DNA from: Heterohyrax brucei
Lineage: Eukaryota; Chordata; Mammalia; Hyracoidea; Procaviidae
Direction: 5' to 3'
Length of the DNA: 64,000 nucleotides
NCBI GenBank assembly: GCA_028571685.1
Contig: CM053164.1
Coordinates: 40,040,501-40,104,500 of the forward strand
Position numbers and translations under genes: made by a program. Below, one piece after another: positions 44,640 through 55,375 of the stretch (the stretch's first letter is position 1; each line of letters opens with the position of its first letter). The notes below the pieces were generated by a model. That model worked only from the letters and a program-made list of their open reading frames with translations. It searched no databases and was not told where the DNA came from.

Positions 44640-44751
44640 GAAAAAAAAATAAAGCTCTTAGTGCACGCCCCGCCCTGAGCGCGCGCGCACGCTCCTTCCT
44701 CCGTGCGCGCGCTCTGTGCACGGGCCCATTGAGGAGGGCAAGTTTAAAGGC

Positions 44752-44765
44752 GTTGTCCCGGCAAC
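44752..44765 (+). promoter_or_regulatory. RFX X-box (GTTGTCCCGGCAAC)
   Basis: The 14-mer fits the X-box consensus GTHNYY-NN-RRNAAC exactly, with inverted half-sites GTTGTC and GGCAAC. RFX-family factors bind this element, and RFX2 is a known regulator of spermatogenic genes. It lies 131 bases before the start codon in the CpG-rich leader. Function is inferred; the motif match is direct. Confidence 0.6.
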
Positions 44766-44831
44766 TAGCAAAACTGTGCGTTTGCCTGTTGCCCCAGTGG
44801 GCAGGTGTGGGAGAAACGCTCAGCGCTTGGC

Positions 44832-44893
44832 TCAAAAACAAACCCTGTCTTCGAGTCTATTCCAGCTCAAAGACCAACCTTCTGGAACTGCTC
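44832..44893 (-). mobile_element. AfroSINE 3' fragment directly before the POM121L2 start codon
   Basis: On the plus strand this reads like the antisense 3' part of an AfroSINE: a CAAAAACAAACC start, then TCGAGTCTATTCCAGCTCA (compare TCGAGTCGATTCCATCTCA at 37380 in a clear antisense copy), a small deletion, and GAACTGCTCC. The similarity stops at the base or two before the start codon. It would therefore form the last ~60 bases of the 5' leader. Confidence 0.6.
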
Positions 44894-44895
44894 CG

Positions 44896-47619
44896 ATGGG
44901 CAGTTACGTGAGCAAGCTTGGCCCCCGGCCTCGGTCCCCTGCACTGGGGCCCGAGGTCCCACCTGAGCGGACTGGCAGCCCGCTCCCGCCAAGTTCTGCG
45001 AGCTGCCGGCCACCGCCCGGCTGCCCCGCTTCTGCCCGTCCAGGCCCTCGCAGGCCGGCTTACATGCCTCCAGGGACTTTACAAAGGCCCTTTGTTAGAG
45101 CCTCCTGGAGGCGAAACCGGGGGATCCTGCAGACCTTGTGTTCCTTCCTGGGGGCCCACACCTCTGGGTGCTGGCCTCGCTCTCAGAGGAAGCAGGGGCT
45201 GGCAACCTACCTCTCCCAGGTGTCCCGAAGCTCAGCAAGCTTGCTGAGCTATTGGATCTTGTCTTGGGTTCCAGAGCAGTCAGTCACCTGGAACCGGCAC
45301 ACAACGTCCCCCTGTGGGGAAGACTCTGGCCCAGAGAAGGCTGGGTCGAAGGTGACCAGTGACAGTGGCAAGGGCCTGGTCAAGCCGCAGACAGAGCCCT
45401 CACTCCTAGCGAGGCAACAGCATCAGGGAAGTGGCCCTGACGGCCCTGGGAGGGCATGCTCTGCCTTCAGGCCCCTGGGTGTCCACAGAGGTGAAGCTTC
45501 TCTTCTTCCCAGGCCTGGGGCTCTGAAGAGATGCCTCCTTTCCAACAGCTCAGAAGATAAGTTCATCAGGAAAACCCAGACTGTCTTTCTGAGATGCAAC
45601 CAGCGGAATGCCATCACCAGCTCATACAGCTCCATCCTGAGATGCCCGCCATCGAAGAAGAGGCGGGGTCCTGGGACATCCCAGGTCCTGGGGTCTGGCA
45701 GATCCACGGAGAGGGGGAACCAGCGGGCCCAGGGACCTCCGTCTTCAGCTTCAGAGGTGTTCCAGAGGGACGGCCACCTTGAAAAGCTTCCAGAGATGGC
45801 CTCCCAGCAGAAACACAACCTGAAGGCCTCCTCACCTACATCCCACAGCTCCAGGCCTCGGAAACGCAGGTTTCCTCTGCTGCGACCTAGGCGAGGGGAA
45901 CCTCTGCTGTTGCCACCAGGCCCCGATCCAGGTTATCCAGTCACGGCGGAAGATCTAGACCGGGAGAAGAGAGCAGCGCTCCGGCGCCTCCACTGTGCTT
46001 TCAGCGGTGAGACGGAGGCCACTTCGCTCTGCAGGGCCCCTCAGCCTTCCGCTGCTTCTCACGGGCCCACCGCAGAGGCTGTTCCTCCAGCAGCTGCCCC
46101 GCTGGCTCCCGGCCAGGATGAGAAACTGAAGATGCAGACGAGGATGCAGGACTCCCTGGGCCCGGCGATTACCCAGGCGGCTGCTGGAGTGCTCACTCCT
46201 AGCACTTCTCAGTGCAGAGGGACGCTCAGCTCCTCAGGCCCCCTCTTTCCCTCATTGCCACTGTCCTTGCCAGCCTCCTTGTCACAACCCTCACCACTCT
46301 CAACCCCTCTGACCTTGCTCACTGCTATTCCCACCCTGGTAGCAAACCCTCATGGGAGGGATCTGTCCTCTGGGCCCCCGAAACCTGTATCTGCTCCCTT
46401 CACACAGGGTCTCCCCGCTCAGAAGGGAAGCTTACTTCATCCCCTGCCTGCTCCTGCAGCTGCCCCCCCTGCTGCTGCCCGCATGGTGAGGATGGAGTCT
46501 CCCACACCCATGTGTGTTGATCCTCCTGCCTCCTCCTCTTTGGGGACCCCCTCACGAACCATGGATCCTCATGCCCCTCTCTCCAAAGGCCTGCTTTCAT
46601 CCCTCCACCCTAGCTCCACAGCTGGCACATCTGCAAGCTTGGCCCTGCAGCCTACTGCAGAGGTGGGCGTCACCCCCATGGACATCTCCCCACCCTCCCA
46701 GACTCTCTTCCTGGGACCTTCAGTGGGTACCAGCAGGGCCCTCCCATCTGCCCAGGCCCTTCCCACTCCCATAAAGGACAACACAGCCTCAGCCAAACAT
46801 AGGAGCAGAATCCTAGCAGCTCAAGCTCCAGCCCCAGCCCCAGGCTCAAGCTCGGCTCCAGGTCAGCTGAGCTGGACCACCACCACAGGATCAGCTTTTA
46901 GGGGGTCACATCCCACAACTTCCACCTTGGGCAGCCTTGTCACCACACAGCCGGCTTTGGGTGCCACGGCAGCTGTTTTCAGTTCAGGCACCACCACTGC
47001 CTCTCGTGTTCCCACCCCCATGCCTGGGATTGTCACCAACGGTAGGCCTGTATGGAGGCAGTACCGCTCACCTGGTGCCCGCACAACCCCAGGACGCCCC
47101 AAACTAGGACGCCCCAAATTGCAGCATCCTGCTGTACCCTTCGGCTTGGGGAGCAGGGTATCTGCCTCAGAGCTCAGCTTCCAGTTTGGAGCACTGAGCA
47201 TTCAAACAGGGAAGAGTGGGGCCTCTAGCACCCCAAAGCACAATAAGACAAGATTGGCCAGCAAGGGCAGCCCTGCGGTAAAAACAGGACCAAGGAAGAC
47301 TAAGAAAAAGCCTGTAACTGGAGGCACTACTGTCCCTGCACGAAGTCACATGCCCGAGGGCCTGCCCAAGCAGAGACCCTTGATGGCAGCGGGAGGGCCT
47401 GCCACCCCTGAAAGCAAGGCTTCCGCTATGTCCGGGACCGTCCCCACCGTTCCTCAAAGCAGCCAACCGTCTGGCGAGGGCAGAGAGAAGCAGAGCCTTG
47501 TTCCCACGGCTCCCTCCTCATCGGCCCAAAGCTCTGTCGATGACAGAAGTTCCAGGCCATCCAGCAGCCAATCTTTCCCTGCATCAGGAGGCAGGAAAGC
47601 AACCCGTAAGAGGAGGTAG
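44896..47619 (+). CDS. POM121L2: POM121-like protein 2 (single-exon POM121 family gene)
   Basis: An uninterrupted 907-residue frame ending in TAG. No in-frame ATG lies upstream, so the start at MGSYVSK is the only reasonable one, and the same MGSY block exists inside POM121. Other POM121-family blocks, in order: PGALKR (207-212) followed by a Ser/Asp stretch, RNAITSSYSS (237-246), a basic KKRR (254-257), PRKRR and RRGEPL (321-337), then GYPVTAEDLDREKRA (346-360), and a basic tail KATRKRR (901-907). Residues 380-700 are Pro/Ser/Ala/Thr-rich low complexity. POM121 is a pore-membrane nucleoporin. This protein lacks its N-terminal membrane segment and has only two FG dipeptides (749, 764), so a soluble nuclear or nuclear-pore role is inferred. 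The intronless frame suggests an old retrocopy. Length is close to the ~1000 residues I recall for human POM121L2. Everything around it is decayed repeat, so 907 open codons imply selection. Another POM121-like paralogue is the main alternative. Confidence 0.9.
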   Translation: MGSYVSKLGPRPRSPALGPEVPPERTGSPLPPSSASCRPPPGCPASARPGPRRPAYMPPGTLQRPFVRASWRRNRGILQTLCSFLGAHTSGCWPRSQRKQGLATYLSQVSRSSASLLSYWILSWVPEQSVTWNRHTTSPCGEDSGPEKAGSKVTSDSGKGLVKPQTEPSLLARQQHQGSGPDGPGRACSAFRPLGVHRGEASLLPRPGALKRCLLSNSSEDKFIRKTQTVFLRCNQRNAITSSYSSILRCPPSKKRRGPGTSQVLGSGRSTERGNQRAQGPPSSASEVFQRDGHLEKLPEMASQQKHNLKASSPTSHSSRPRKRRFPLLRPRRGEPLLLPPGPDPGYPVTAEDLDREKRAALRRLHCAFSGETEATSLCRAPQPSAASHGPTAEAVPPAAAPLAPGQDEKLKMQTRMQDSLGPAITQAAAGVLTPSTSQCRGTLSSSGPLFPSLPLSLPASLSQPSPLSTPLTLLTAIPTLVANPHGRDLSSGPPKPVSAPFTQGLPAQKGSLLHPLPAPAAAPPAAARMVRMESPTPMCVDPPASSSLGTPSRTMDPHAPLSKGLLSSLHPSSTAGTSASLALQPTAEVGVTPMDISPPSQTLFLGPSVGTSRALPSAQALPTPIKDNTASAKHRSRILAAQAPAPAPGSSSAPGQLSWTTTTGSAFRGSHPTTSTLGSLVTTQPALGATAAVFSSGTTTASRVPTPMPGIVTNGRPVWRQYRSPGARTTPGRPKLGRPKLQHPAVPFGLGSRVSASELSFQFGALSIQTGKSGASSTPKHNKTRLASKGSPAVKTGPRKTKKKPVTGGTTVPARSHMPEGLPKQRPLMAAGGPATPESKASAMSGTVPTVPQSSQPSGEGREKQSLVPTAPSSSAQSSVDDRSSRPSSSQSFPASGGRKATRKRR

Positions 47620-48451
47620 CCAGTGCTCATTTCCTTCCAGGTGAGACTTCGTGTGTGCCCCGTGTAGGCAGGTGTGTTGTTCCTCAAATCGAGTGCTGGC
47701 ATCGGCAACCGTGGAGAGAACGAGGCCAGAGTTGTGTAATCTAAGGACTCAAAGCATGGCCGCTTAGGGCAATGCCACAGGGAGGAGACCAGGAGACCAG
47801 GAAGTCACCCAATTTATCACACATCACATTTCCCAGAAGGTCCCCAATGCAAGCAGGTCATCCAGGGCCCCACAGGGACACAACCAGACACAAGGCAACG
47901 CCCAGGGGAAGAGTAAGAGAGAGAAAGCTGCTTTGCTTGGAGTGTCAGGGTAGGGTTCAGCAGTTAGCTGAGCCTGTGTGTGACTGGGTGCCTATTCTTT
48001 TCACGTTTTCATCTAGCGGGCAGGTAGCACCAGTTACTAAGGGTAATTTGGCAGTGGAACCAAGGGGTGTGGCCTTTAGCTCTCCCAAGGAGGGCTGAGA
48101 CTAGGGCAAAGGGTAAGGGCCTGGAGCTCCGTAATCAAAGCACCCAAAGCAATGTCAACTCTTCCTAGGACTGGCCCTGCAATGATGCCACAGTCTTGAG
48201 GGCTGCAAACTCATCGGTTTGGTAACTCACGTCTCGGGAGGAGAAGGAGTGGGAACGTTGCTTGCCACCTGAGTAGCAGGAACAGGAGAGGTGTGCAGTG
48301 ATGCCTCTGAGGCCCCATGAAAAATGGCCTTCCTTCAAGTGCCTACTAGGGGGCAGATACTGAGGGTCTGAAAACCCATCTGCAACTGTGATGCCCAGCT
48401 ACCAGAGGCAAGGCAGGAGGACAGTTCAAAAACGGGTGGCTTGACTGTGTT
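47620..48451. other. 3' flank of POM121L2, no further gene seen
   Basis: Mixed-composition DNA with no recognisable coding exon. A strong splice-donor-like CAG|GTGAGA occurs at 47638-47646, right after the stop codon, preceded by a pyrimidine run. I found no canonical AATAAA in this stretch by eye, so the 3' end of the transcript is undefined. Confidence 0.5.
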
Positions 48452-48530
48452 ATCAGCTGACTGCCATTCTGTGGATTCCGACTGAGAGCGACCTTATGAA
48501 ACACAGTAGATCTACCCTATAGGGTGTCCA
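48452..48530 (-). mobile_element. AfroSINE fragment, antisense
   Basis: TATCAGCTGACTGCCATTCTG, GACTGAGAGCGACCTTATGA and ACACAGTAGATCTACCC are a diverged antisense AfroSINE 3' part. Confidence 0.6.
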
Positions 48531-48639
48531 TTTCAATTGCTTTCTCTTCAAGGACCCATTAGCAGTGGCTTTGGTTTTGTAGTTTGGGATATCTGTTTTT
48601 AAAATGGGCTTTGGGTACAATTTTACAGAGCACATCAGT

Positions 48640-51600
48640 GTCTCCTTAAAATGTTGAAACACTGTACATCCTGTGACGTTGTCTGTAATCCGTGTGATGT
48701 GTCAACACTCTCCTTGTTTATCGTGGGATCCCTCTTTCCACTTGTTCAGGTTTCTTGTCCCTTCTTGCTTTCCTCTTCTTTGCTTTGGCTGAGTGTGCCC
48801 ATTAATCTCGGGTACATAAGTGAACTGCCGAGCCACCTCCTCATCTGTGTCACTGCAGGCCCTCTAGACCTGTCTAATCTTTGGCAGCAGAGGGAAACCC
48901 GCAGTAGTATCTTCAGTTCTGAGTTGAAAGGATGCCTGAGGGCCATCCTCTCAGGATTTCTCCCGTCTCTGTCCAACCAGCAAGCACGATCTTTTGTGTG
49001 TTGTTGTGTCAGTCTGAATTCAGTGGCACGTATTTGTCTCCTTCAGCCTGGGACCCTCGACTGGGATCCCTGCCAGAGCACTTGGTGTTGGTGACCAGGC
49101 ACCATCTAGGCACTGAGTCTGGTGAAGACGGCGGTCATCTGATCCATCAGTCCTGGGCGCTATCTTTCCCTGGTGTCTTCGGATTTCTTCCTTCTCACTT
49201 GTTCCTGCTGCGATGGGGCCAGTAGATGGATCTCAGATGGCTGTTCACAGGCTTATAAGGCCCCGACACCACTCACCCTGGTCGGATGTAGAACATTTTC
49301 TTTAGAGACTGTGTTATGTGATCGGAGCTTGAAGTCCCCCGAGACCATGGTCCCCAGCACTCAGTGCAGTAGCTCATTCTCTCGGGGCATTTGGACATTT
49401 CTGGGAAGCTTTTTGGATCGTGTCCTGGTCAAGTTGTGCTGACTTCCCCAGTATTGTGTACTGTCTTAGCCTTCATCAAAGTTGCCCCTTACCTACTAGT
49501 TAGTTAGTTACTTTTCTCTCTGGTCTCACTGCTTGGCATTGTCAACGAGTGTTTCTTTCTGTGGGGAAACAGTTCCACGTGCTTCTGTAGCAGTGGTCTT
49601 AGGCAGTATTTGTCTTTTTGTGATGGACCTTTCTGAGTCAGGTTAACACTCTCCAGCTTCATCCATGTTCTGAGATGACAGGCAGATTGATCATGGTTCT
49701 TTATCATTGTGGGGTGCTTCACTGTGTCCGTCCTATGTTGTTTCCTTCTTCATCTGTTGATGGGCACTTAGGTATTCTGCAATGAGCGTGGGTGTGCATG
49801 CATCTATCTGTGTGACAGTTCTCTTGAGACTAGATCTTCCTCCTAGGTGGGGGACTGCTGGATAGTAATGTGTTTCTATTGCTAGCCTTTTCAGAAAGTG
49901 CCATATTGTTTGGCCAAATACAACGTTTTGCATTCCCACCAGCAGTGCGAAAGGTGCCAATCACTCTGCAACCTTTCCCACATGCTATTTTCTATTGCTT
50001 GATTTTTCCCAGTGGTGTCGGGTTGAGACGGTATCTCACTGCAATTTTGATTTGCGTTTCTCTAATGGCTAGTGATCCCAGCATTTCCTCATGCGTCTGT
50101 CTGTCAGCCTCCCGATGGTCTTCATAGGTGAATTGTCTGTTATAGCCTTTGTTAATCTTTTCATTAGCTCCCTTCTAATTTGTCATTGCATATGTTTTAG
50201 AGTTTCTTCTAGATTTTATAGATTAGACCTTTGTTGGATATGTCAGAGTTAAAAATTTTCCCAGTCACTGTGTACTCTTTTTATGTTTTTGGTGAACTCT
50301 TTGGATGAGCACAGGTGTTTGGCTTTCAGATTTCATTGATCTAGGTGATCTCCTCTTGTATCTCTGTGGATAACAGTGCCTTCTAGCCTAAATACAGCAT
50401 ATAGTAGGGCACGTAGTAGAGATTTTTTTCCCATGATCTTTACAGATTTGGGTGTTTCATCTAAGTCTTTGGTTCACTTTGAGTTCGATTTTGTGTACGA
50501 TGTGGGCTACGTCTCCTGCATTTTAGTTGTTGTGGACTAGATGGACATCCAGTTTTGCAAGAAAAGACTGTCTTTTCCCCATTTAATGAACCTACGGCCT
50601 TTGTCGAAGGTCAGCTGGCCATAGGTTGACGGATTTACACTTAGGCTGTCGATTCGGTTGCATTGGTCCCTGTGTCTGTCATGGTACCATTAGTAGGCTC
50701 TTCGGAGTACTTTAGCTCTGGAGTAGGTTTACTAATGCTTTACTCTTCCAGGCTGTCTTTTCTCTCCCCACTTGAGTTTTGTTGATCCTTTGCATTGCTT
50801 TCTTTTCTCTGTTGGACGTACATCTCCTCTGATCTATAGCACTTCCTTTCTTCAGGTGCCTTTGGGCTTCTGTGGGTGTTCTTTTCTACCTGGTGGAGAT
50901 AGAGGGCTATCATTGTGATTTTCTCCCCTTGTGCCTTTTGTGTCTAAGAGTCATTGGCTATCCCTAGAGCTCTCTCTGCTAGGTTTCAAAGGTGTGGGTA
51001 GGAAGTGTTTCATTGTCCTTTGATTCTACAAACGTTTTATGTCATCTTTGATTTCTTCTGTTATGTGTGTTTTGAAGAAAGGGGGCATGCAGTTCCACCT
51101 ATTTGATGTTTTACCTTGCTATTTCTTTTGACGGTTTACTTTTCTTGGCACTGTGATCAAAGAAGATAGTATTATCTTGGTGTTCTGAATTTTATCAAGA
51201 GTGACTTTGTTTTCTCCAACTGGTTCGATTCTGAAGAAGGTTCCATGTGCATTGCAAAAGAATGGATACTTTGCTAGTGGGCAGTGGAGTGTTCTCTATA
51301 TGTCAGGATGGTTGATTGGGGCCTTTCGATCTTCTGTCTCCTTGCTGATTTTCTTTCTAGATGTTTTATTCTTTACTGAGAGTCATGGGGATTCCTGGTC
51401 TTACGGTGGCGCTCTTCCTCTTTTCAGTGTTGTTCGGGTTTGGTCTCGTATATTTTCTGCATTCTCTGCCGTCTGGCTGAACGCACAGGTAATTGTTTTG
51501 TCTACAGCATCATGGTGGCTTGTCCCTTTCATCATTGTCTAGTGTCCTTCCTTTTCTTTCCTGGTCGTTTTGCCTTCAAGTCTGTTTGATCCAAGACTAG

Positions 51601-53804
51601 TAAGGTCACTTCTGCCCTTGTTCTTTGCTGTTTCCTTGGTGTCTAATTTTTCTATCCTTTGGTATGTAAGATATTTCACTTGGTAATGAAGGTGTGTCTC
51701 TTGTACCCAGTATATTTATGAGTCCCTTTTTTTATCCCTGTCTGTCTCTTTCTGTGTGCGCTTAAGCCTTTTACCTTCAGTTGGATTATTCAGAGTTGTG
51801 AGTTGAATTTTCTCCTTTTCTAGCGGTTTCGGGGGTTGCTGATGTTTTCCTTTTTCCTCTTAGTAGTCTTTGCTGTGTTCCTTTGGTGGGTAAATTTTCT
51901 TTTTCTTTCTTTCCTTCTTGCGCATTTTGTGTTTTCTGAGATTTTCTGGTTTTCTTCTTTATTTGGATGAGTAGGTTTGTTCAGTCTTTTTCTGGTTATC
52001 TTGAAATGGACCTTCTCTTCCTAGCATGAGTCAGTCTTTTCTTCATTTGTATGGCCTCTCTTCCGCTCCCTTGGAAAGTTCTGTAGCTACACTGTGTATT
52101 CCCTCCTAGTCTTGTTCTGACATTGTCTGCATTCACGGTTGCACGGCTCCAGTGGCCTCTTTGGAATCTGTCTTGGATGCATTATCCTTGAGATGTTCTT
52201 TCCCAACTTGGTATTTGGTTGTGACTGACCCATGTCTTAGATTCATGGTGTTGTCTCCCGTTGCTAGTTCTCTAACCAGGGCACTCCCTTGACGAATTCT
52301 TCTTAGAGGAGTCTGGCTTTTACAAATTTCCTTCATTTTTGTTGACCTGGAAATGTGTTCATTTGCCCAGCATATCTGACAGAGAGTTTGGAAGGATAGG
52401 TCATGTTTAGTTTGCAGTTTCTTCTCTTCCAAAGTTTTGTATAGATCATCCCACTGCGTTCTTGCTTCATGTCTGCCAAATCATCCGAGTTCCATTTTGT
52501 TATTGCCATTTTGTATGGGATGTTTGGCATTTCCTTGAGCTGCTCTCAAGAATCTTACTTTTTCTTTTGTGTTGCAGAGTGTGATTATGAGACGTCTTCG
52601 TGATCTTCTATTGTGTCATAGATGAAGCTATCACACTGTTTGTTTTCCATCTTTGAGAATATTCGGGAAGATTCCTGTCCTCAAATCTTCCATGGTCTTT
52701 TCAGTCTTTTCCAATTTCTCCCTCTGTTCCGGAGGTCCAGTGACACACCCAGTTTGGCGTGATTCTCCTCCACAGAGTTCTTGGGTTTTCTTGATTTTTT
52801 GGGATTCTTTCCTCTGATGTCTCAGCGAACAGAGTAGTATTGATGAACTAGCTTGGATTTGGATGGTTCCGTCTCACGATATTGCAGAGAGGCTCCCCAG
52901 ACCTTCCAACGTGTTGTCCACTTCTGACATTTCGTTGTTCATCGTTTGGATTTCTCACGGATGTTTTGACGTGATTTGGAATACTTTAACATTTTGTTCT
53001 CCTATTGTCTCCTGGATTCTTCTGTCACTTAATCATGTTGTTCTTGCTTTGGGTGTGTTTTGGTTGGTTGCGTCTGCATCTTGTCTGAGTTTGCTTGGAC
53101 TCTCTTTAGCCGTTTTCCTAATCTGTTTGTAAGCCCTGAATATTAGACTTTTGAATTTGCTGTCAGCTAGTTGAAGGACTTTTTCCTCTGATGGCAGATG
53201 AACTGGAGCTTTATTTTGGTCACTTTTGATAGTTTTTAGATTATTGCCTGTCTCTGAGACGTTCAGGTATTGTTTCTTTCTTACACGCTTACTCGTTTCA
53301 TGGTGTTCTCTTTCTTGATTTGGTTAGTTCTGGGTAGGTAGGCTGGGTGAGCTTTGTTTCTTGCTCGTCTGTGGCACGAGAGTTCTTACCACCTTGTCTG
53401 GGCGTGCAGAGATGGTAACTTAGCGAGTGAGACAGTCTGGGCCCCACGTGAGTTGCAGCCAGCAAAGGTGATCCTGCTTAGTCCCAGGTGTAAGTGCACT
53501 GTACACTTATCCCCTCTTCGGAATTCCTAGGGCCGTATGTGTACATGCAGTCTTGCTGGTGTCATTCCGTCACAGCCAGATGGAGTCATGTTGTTTGGCT
53601 GGGAATAGTCACTCCATTACACTTTTCCCTTCCCCTTTTCTCGCAGTTTTTGTTCTCGTCAGTGACTCTGGATCCCATGCTTCATCCCTTCATTTACAGT
53701 TCAGGGTTCCAGGACTGATCCTGTATGAGTATTGCTTGCTTATTCTAGTTTTTCACGTAGCCGCGCAGTTTCTTCTGTGTAACTCTGCTCTCATCTTGGC
53801 TCTA
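48640..53804 (-). mobile_element. L1 unit E, minus strand, nearly complete but decayed
   Basis: In plus-strand order: an L1MA/MB-like 3'UTR (48640-49500; GCAGTAGCTCATTCTCTCGG), the ORF2 C-terminus (TTTTGATTTGCGTTTCTCTAATGG at 50046), RT, endonuclease (TTTACCTTCAG near 51770), ORF1 (52130-53030) and 5'UTR (53300-53804, with CATCTTGGCTC at 53792). It is the only unit with a 3'UTR. It is clearly more diverged than units A/F and B/G are from each other. No ORF survives beyond ~150 codons. Confidence 0.75.
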
Positions 53805-55375
53805 TTTCTGCCATCAAAAAGTGAAGCCCACTTCACTGGACACCAAAGTGTCCCATAGTAGCCTAACCCCTAACTGATGATTAAAATCTCCTCTCAGGGT
53901 GGGACTTAGCTGCTATTCTATGTGCATACCAAAAAAAAAAGTAGTTCATGGTAGTGCACCAGCCCATCATAATAAAGTATACATGCCATAATATTTGTAT
54001 GTATTTCCTTGTGAGGAACAGTAGGAAGAGTCCAGACTCCCTTTATTTACAGAGCTTAATTTGAGGTATACACCTATTTGCTCCTTTTCTGTGTGATTAC
54101 CATCAGTGCTTTCCCTTCCTCCTTACCTCACTGTGTCTTTATGGAGAACAATCCTCACTGGGCAAGGGCAGCTTTGGGTAGCTAATTTGGGTAACCCCAG
54201 GTTGTGTGAGCCTTGTCCAGCTGCTGAGTTTGCTTCTAGCCAATTTGAACTGATACTTCTCCCAAGTGCACACTAGGAATGACATTTCTCATGGAGGATG
54301 TTTACCCTCAGTCCTACAGGTTGCAGCCTACGCCAGACCCTTTCTAGAAGAATACTAAAGAGAAGACAGAAGATAGGAAAGTTCCCCCAAGAAGAGGGAG
54401 AAGACTCCCTTGAAAGTCCAGAAAGGAATTTGTGGCTGACATAATAGACAACCTGTAGATCTGATAAGTGCTTACCTAACAAAGGTTGGGTCAAATACTT
54501 TAAACTTATATAGACTTTCTATAGTTTTGAGTTTGGGTACAATGGGAAAGTATTTGAGCATTTGGGAGAGTAGTCCATTAGAAGGCATTTTAAAGAAACG
54601 ATCGTATTTTAGATATGACACAATGAGGAACCTTTTTTATTAATCTTTTTTTTCTGTAACTTTGCATGAGCTCAACATGTGCTGGGAGCTGACCAAAGAA
54701 ACCTCAGAATGGATTCCTAATTTAGGAAATGATCCTTCTTTGAGATTTGTTCTCTATTAGAGAAGAACCATCAGGTAAGAATATGTTAGGCTGATGCTTT
54801 TATGTCGTACTGCAAAATAAAAGTCGGCAGAAACAAGGTAAAAAATCACTGTTCCAAAAGGTTTAAAGGCATTGGATTTAGTCATTTGGAAGATGACTGT
54901 ATCTGAACTGGAAGTTCTCGAATTCGCCTTTATAAACCCTGTCAGCCCCTGAGGCCTCTATAGCTGAAAAATTTCCCCTCAAACTAGTACCTGATTTGTT
55001 AAGGGGCCCTAGAACCCTCAACAGGGCTGTATTGATTAAGGCAACTCCCTGTGCCAGGTCGAGGAGAGGCAAGGAAAGGACTGCGGGAGCTCTGGCCGCA
55101 GTCTGGGTACACAGCCTACTCCCAAATTAGGATTTGTCCCATTGCAAAGACAGTCTATGAGCACGCTGAGAAAATCCTAAGCAAACAAGCGATCTCTGTC
55201 CCTCTCTTTTGAAAAGCTATTCCCCAAATCGGGCCACTATCCAAGCCCTCCATGGCATTTTACTCACTGCAGAAGAGAAGGGGAAAGGTTGGCGAAAGGC
55301 TAGGGAAAGGAGCAGACAGGCTTCACCAATAAAATGCCAAAGACCACTCACCACCCTTCACTGTCTATTTGGCCA
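53805..55375 (+). repeat. Linker repeat, copy E (most complete reference)
   Basis: Matches linker A and F throughout but is more diverged. TATAAA occurs at 54933-54938 and CCAATAAAATGCCAAAGACC near 55325. The last 180 bases belong to the 8.8 kb paralogous repeat. Identity unknown; see copy A for the LTR-like layout. Confidence 0.6.

Larger units (their letters stand above)
44640..44895 (+). promoter_or_regulatory. CpG-rich promoter and 5' leader of POM121L2
   Basis: The 250 bases before the start codon switch abruptly from AT-rich L1 debris to CpG-rich DNA, with a GC box GCCCCGCCC at 44667-44675 and an alternating GC run at 44679-44688. No TATA box is obvious. The leader has no upstream ATG. 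High CpG continues into the first ~200 bases of the coding region, as in a small CpG-island promoter. The transcription start is not determinable by eye; I infer it lies between 44680 and 44800. Confidence 0.6.

Noticed and set aside
44716..44895. In-frame 60-codon extension upstream of the POM121L2 ATG
   Set aside because: It begins at GTG with no ATG, consists of promoter and SINE sequence, and lacks family similarity, so it is not a credible N-terminus.
45423..47466. Antisense open frames of 75-131 codons inside POM121L2
   Set aside because: They are shadows of a GC-rich coding frame, without known domains.
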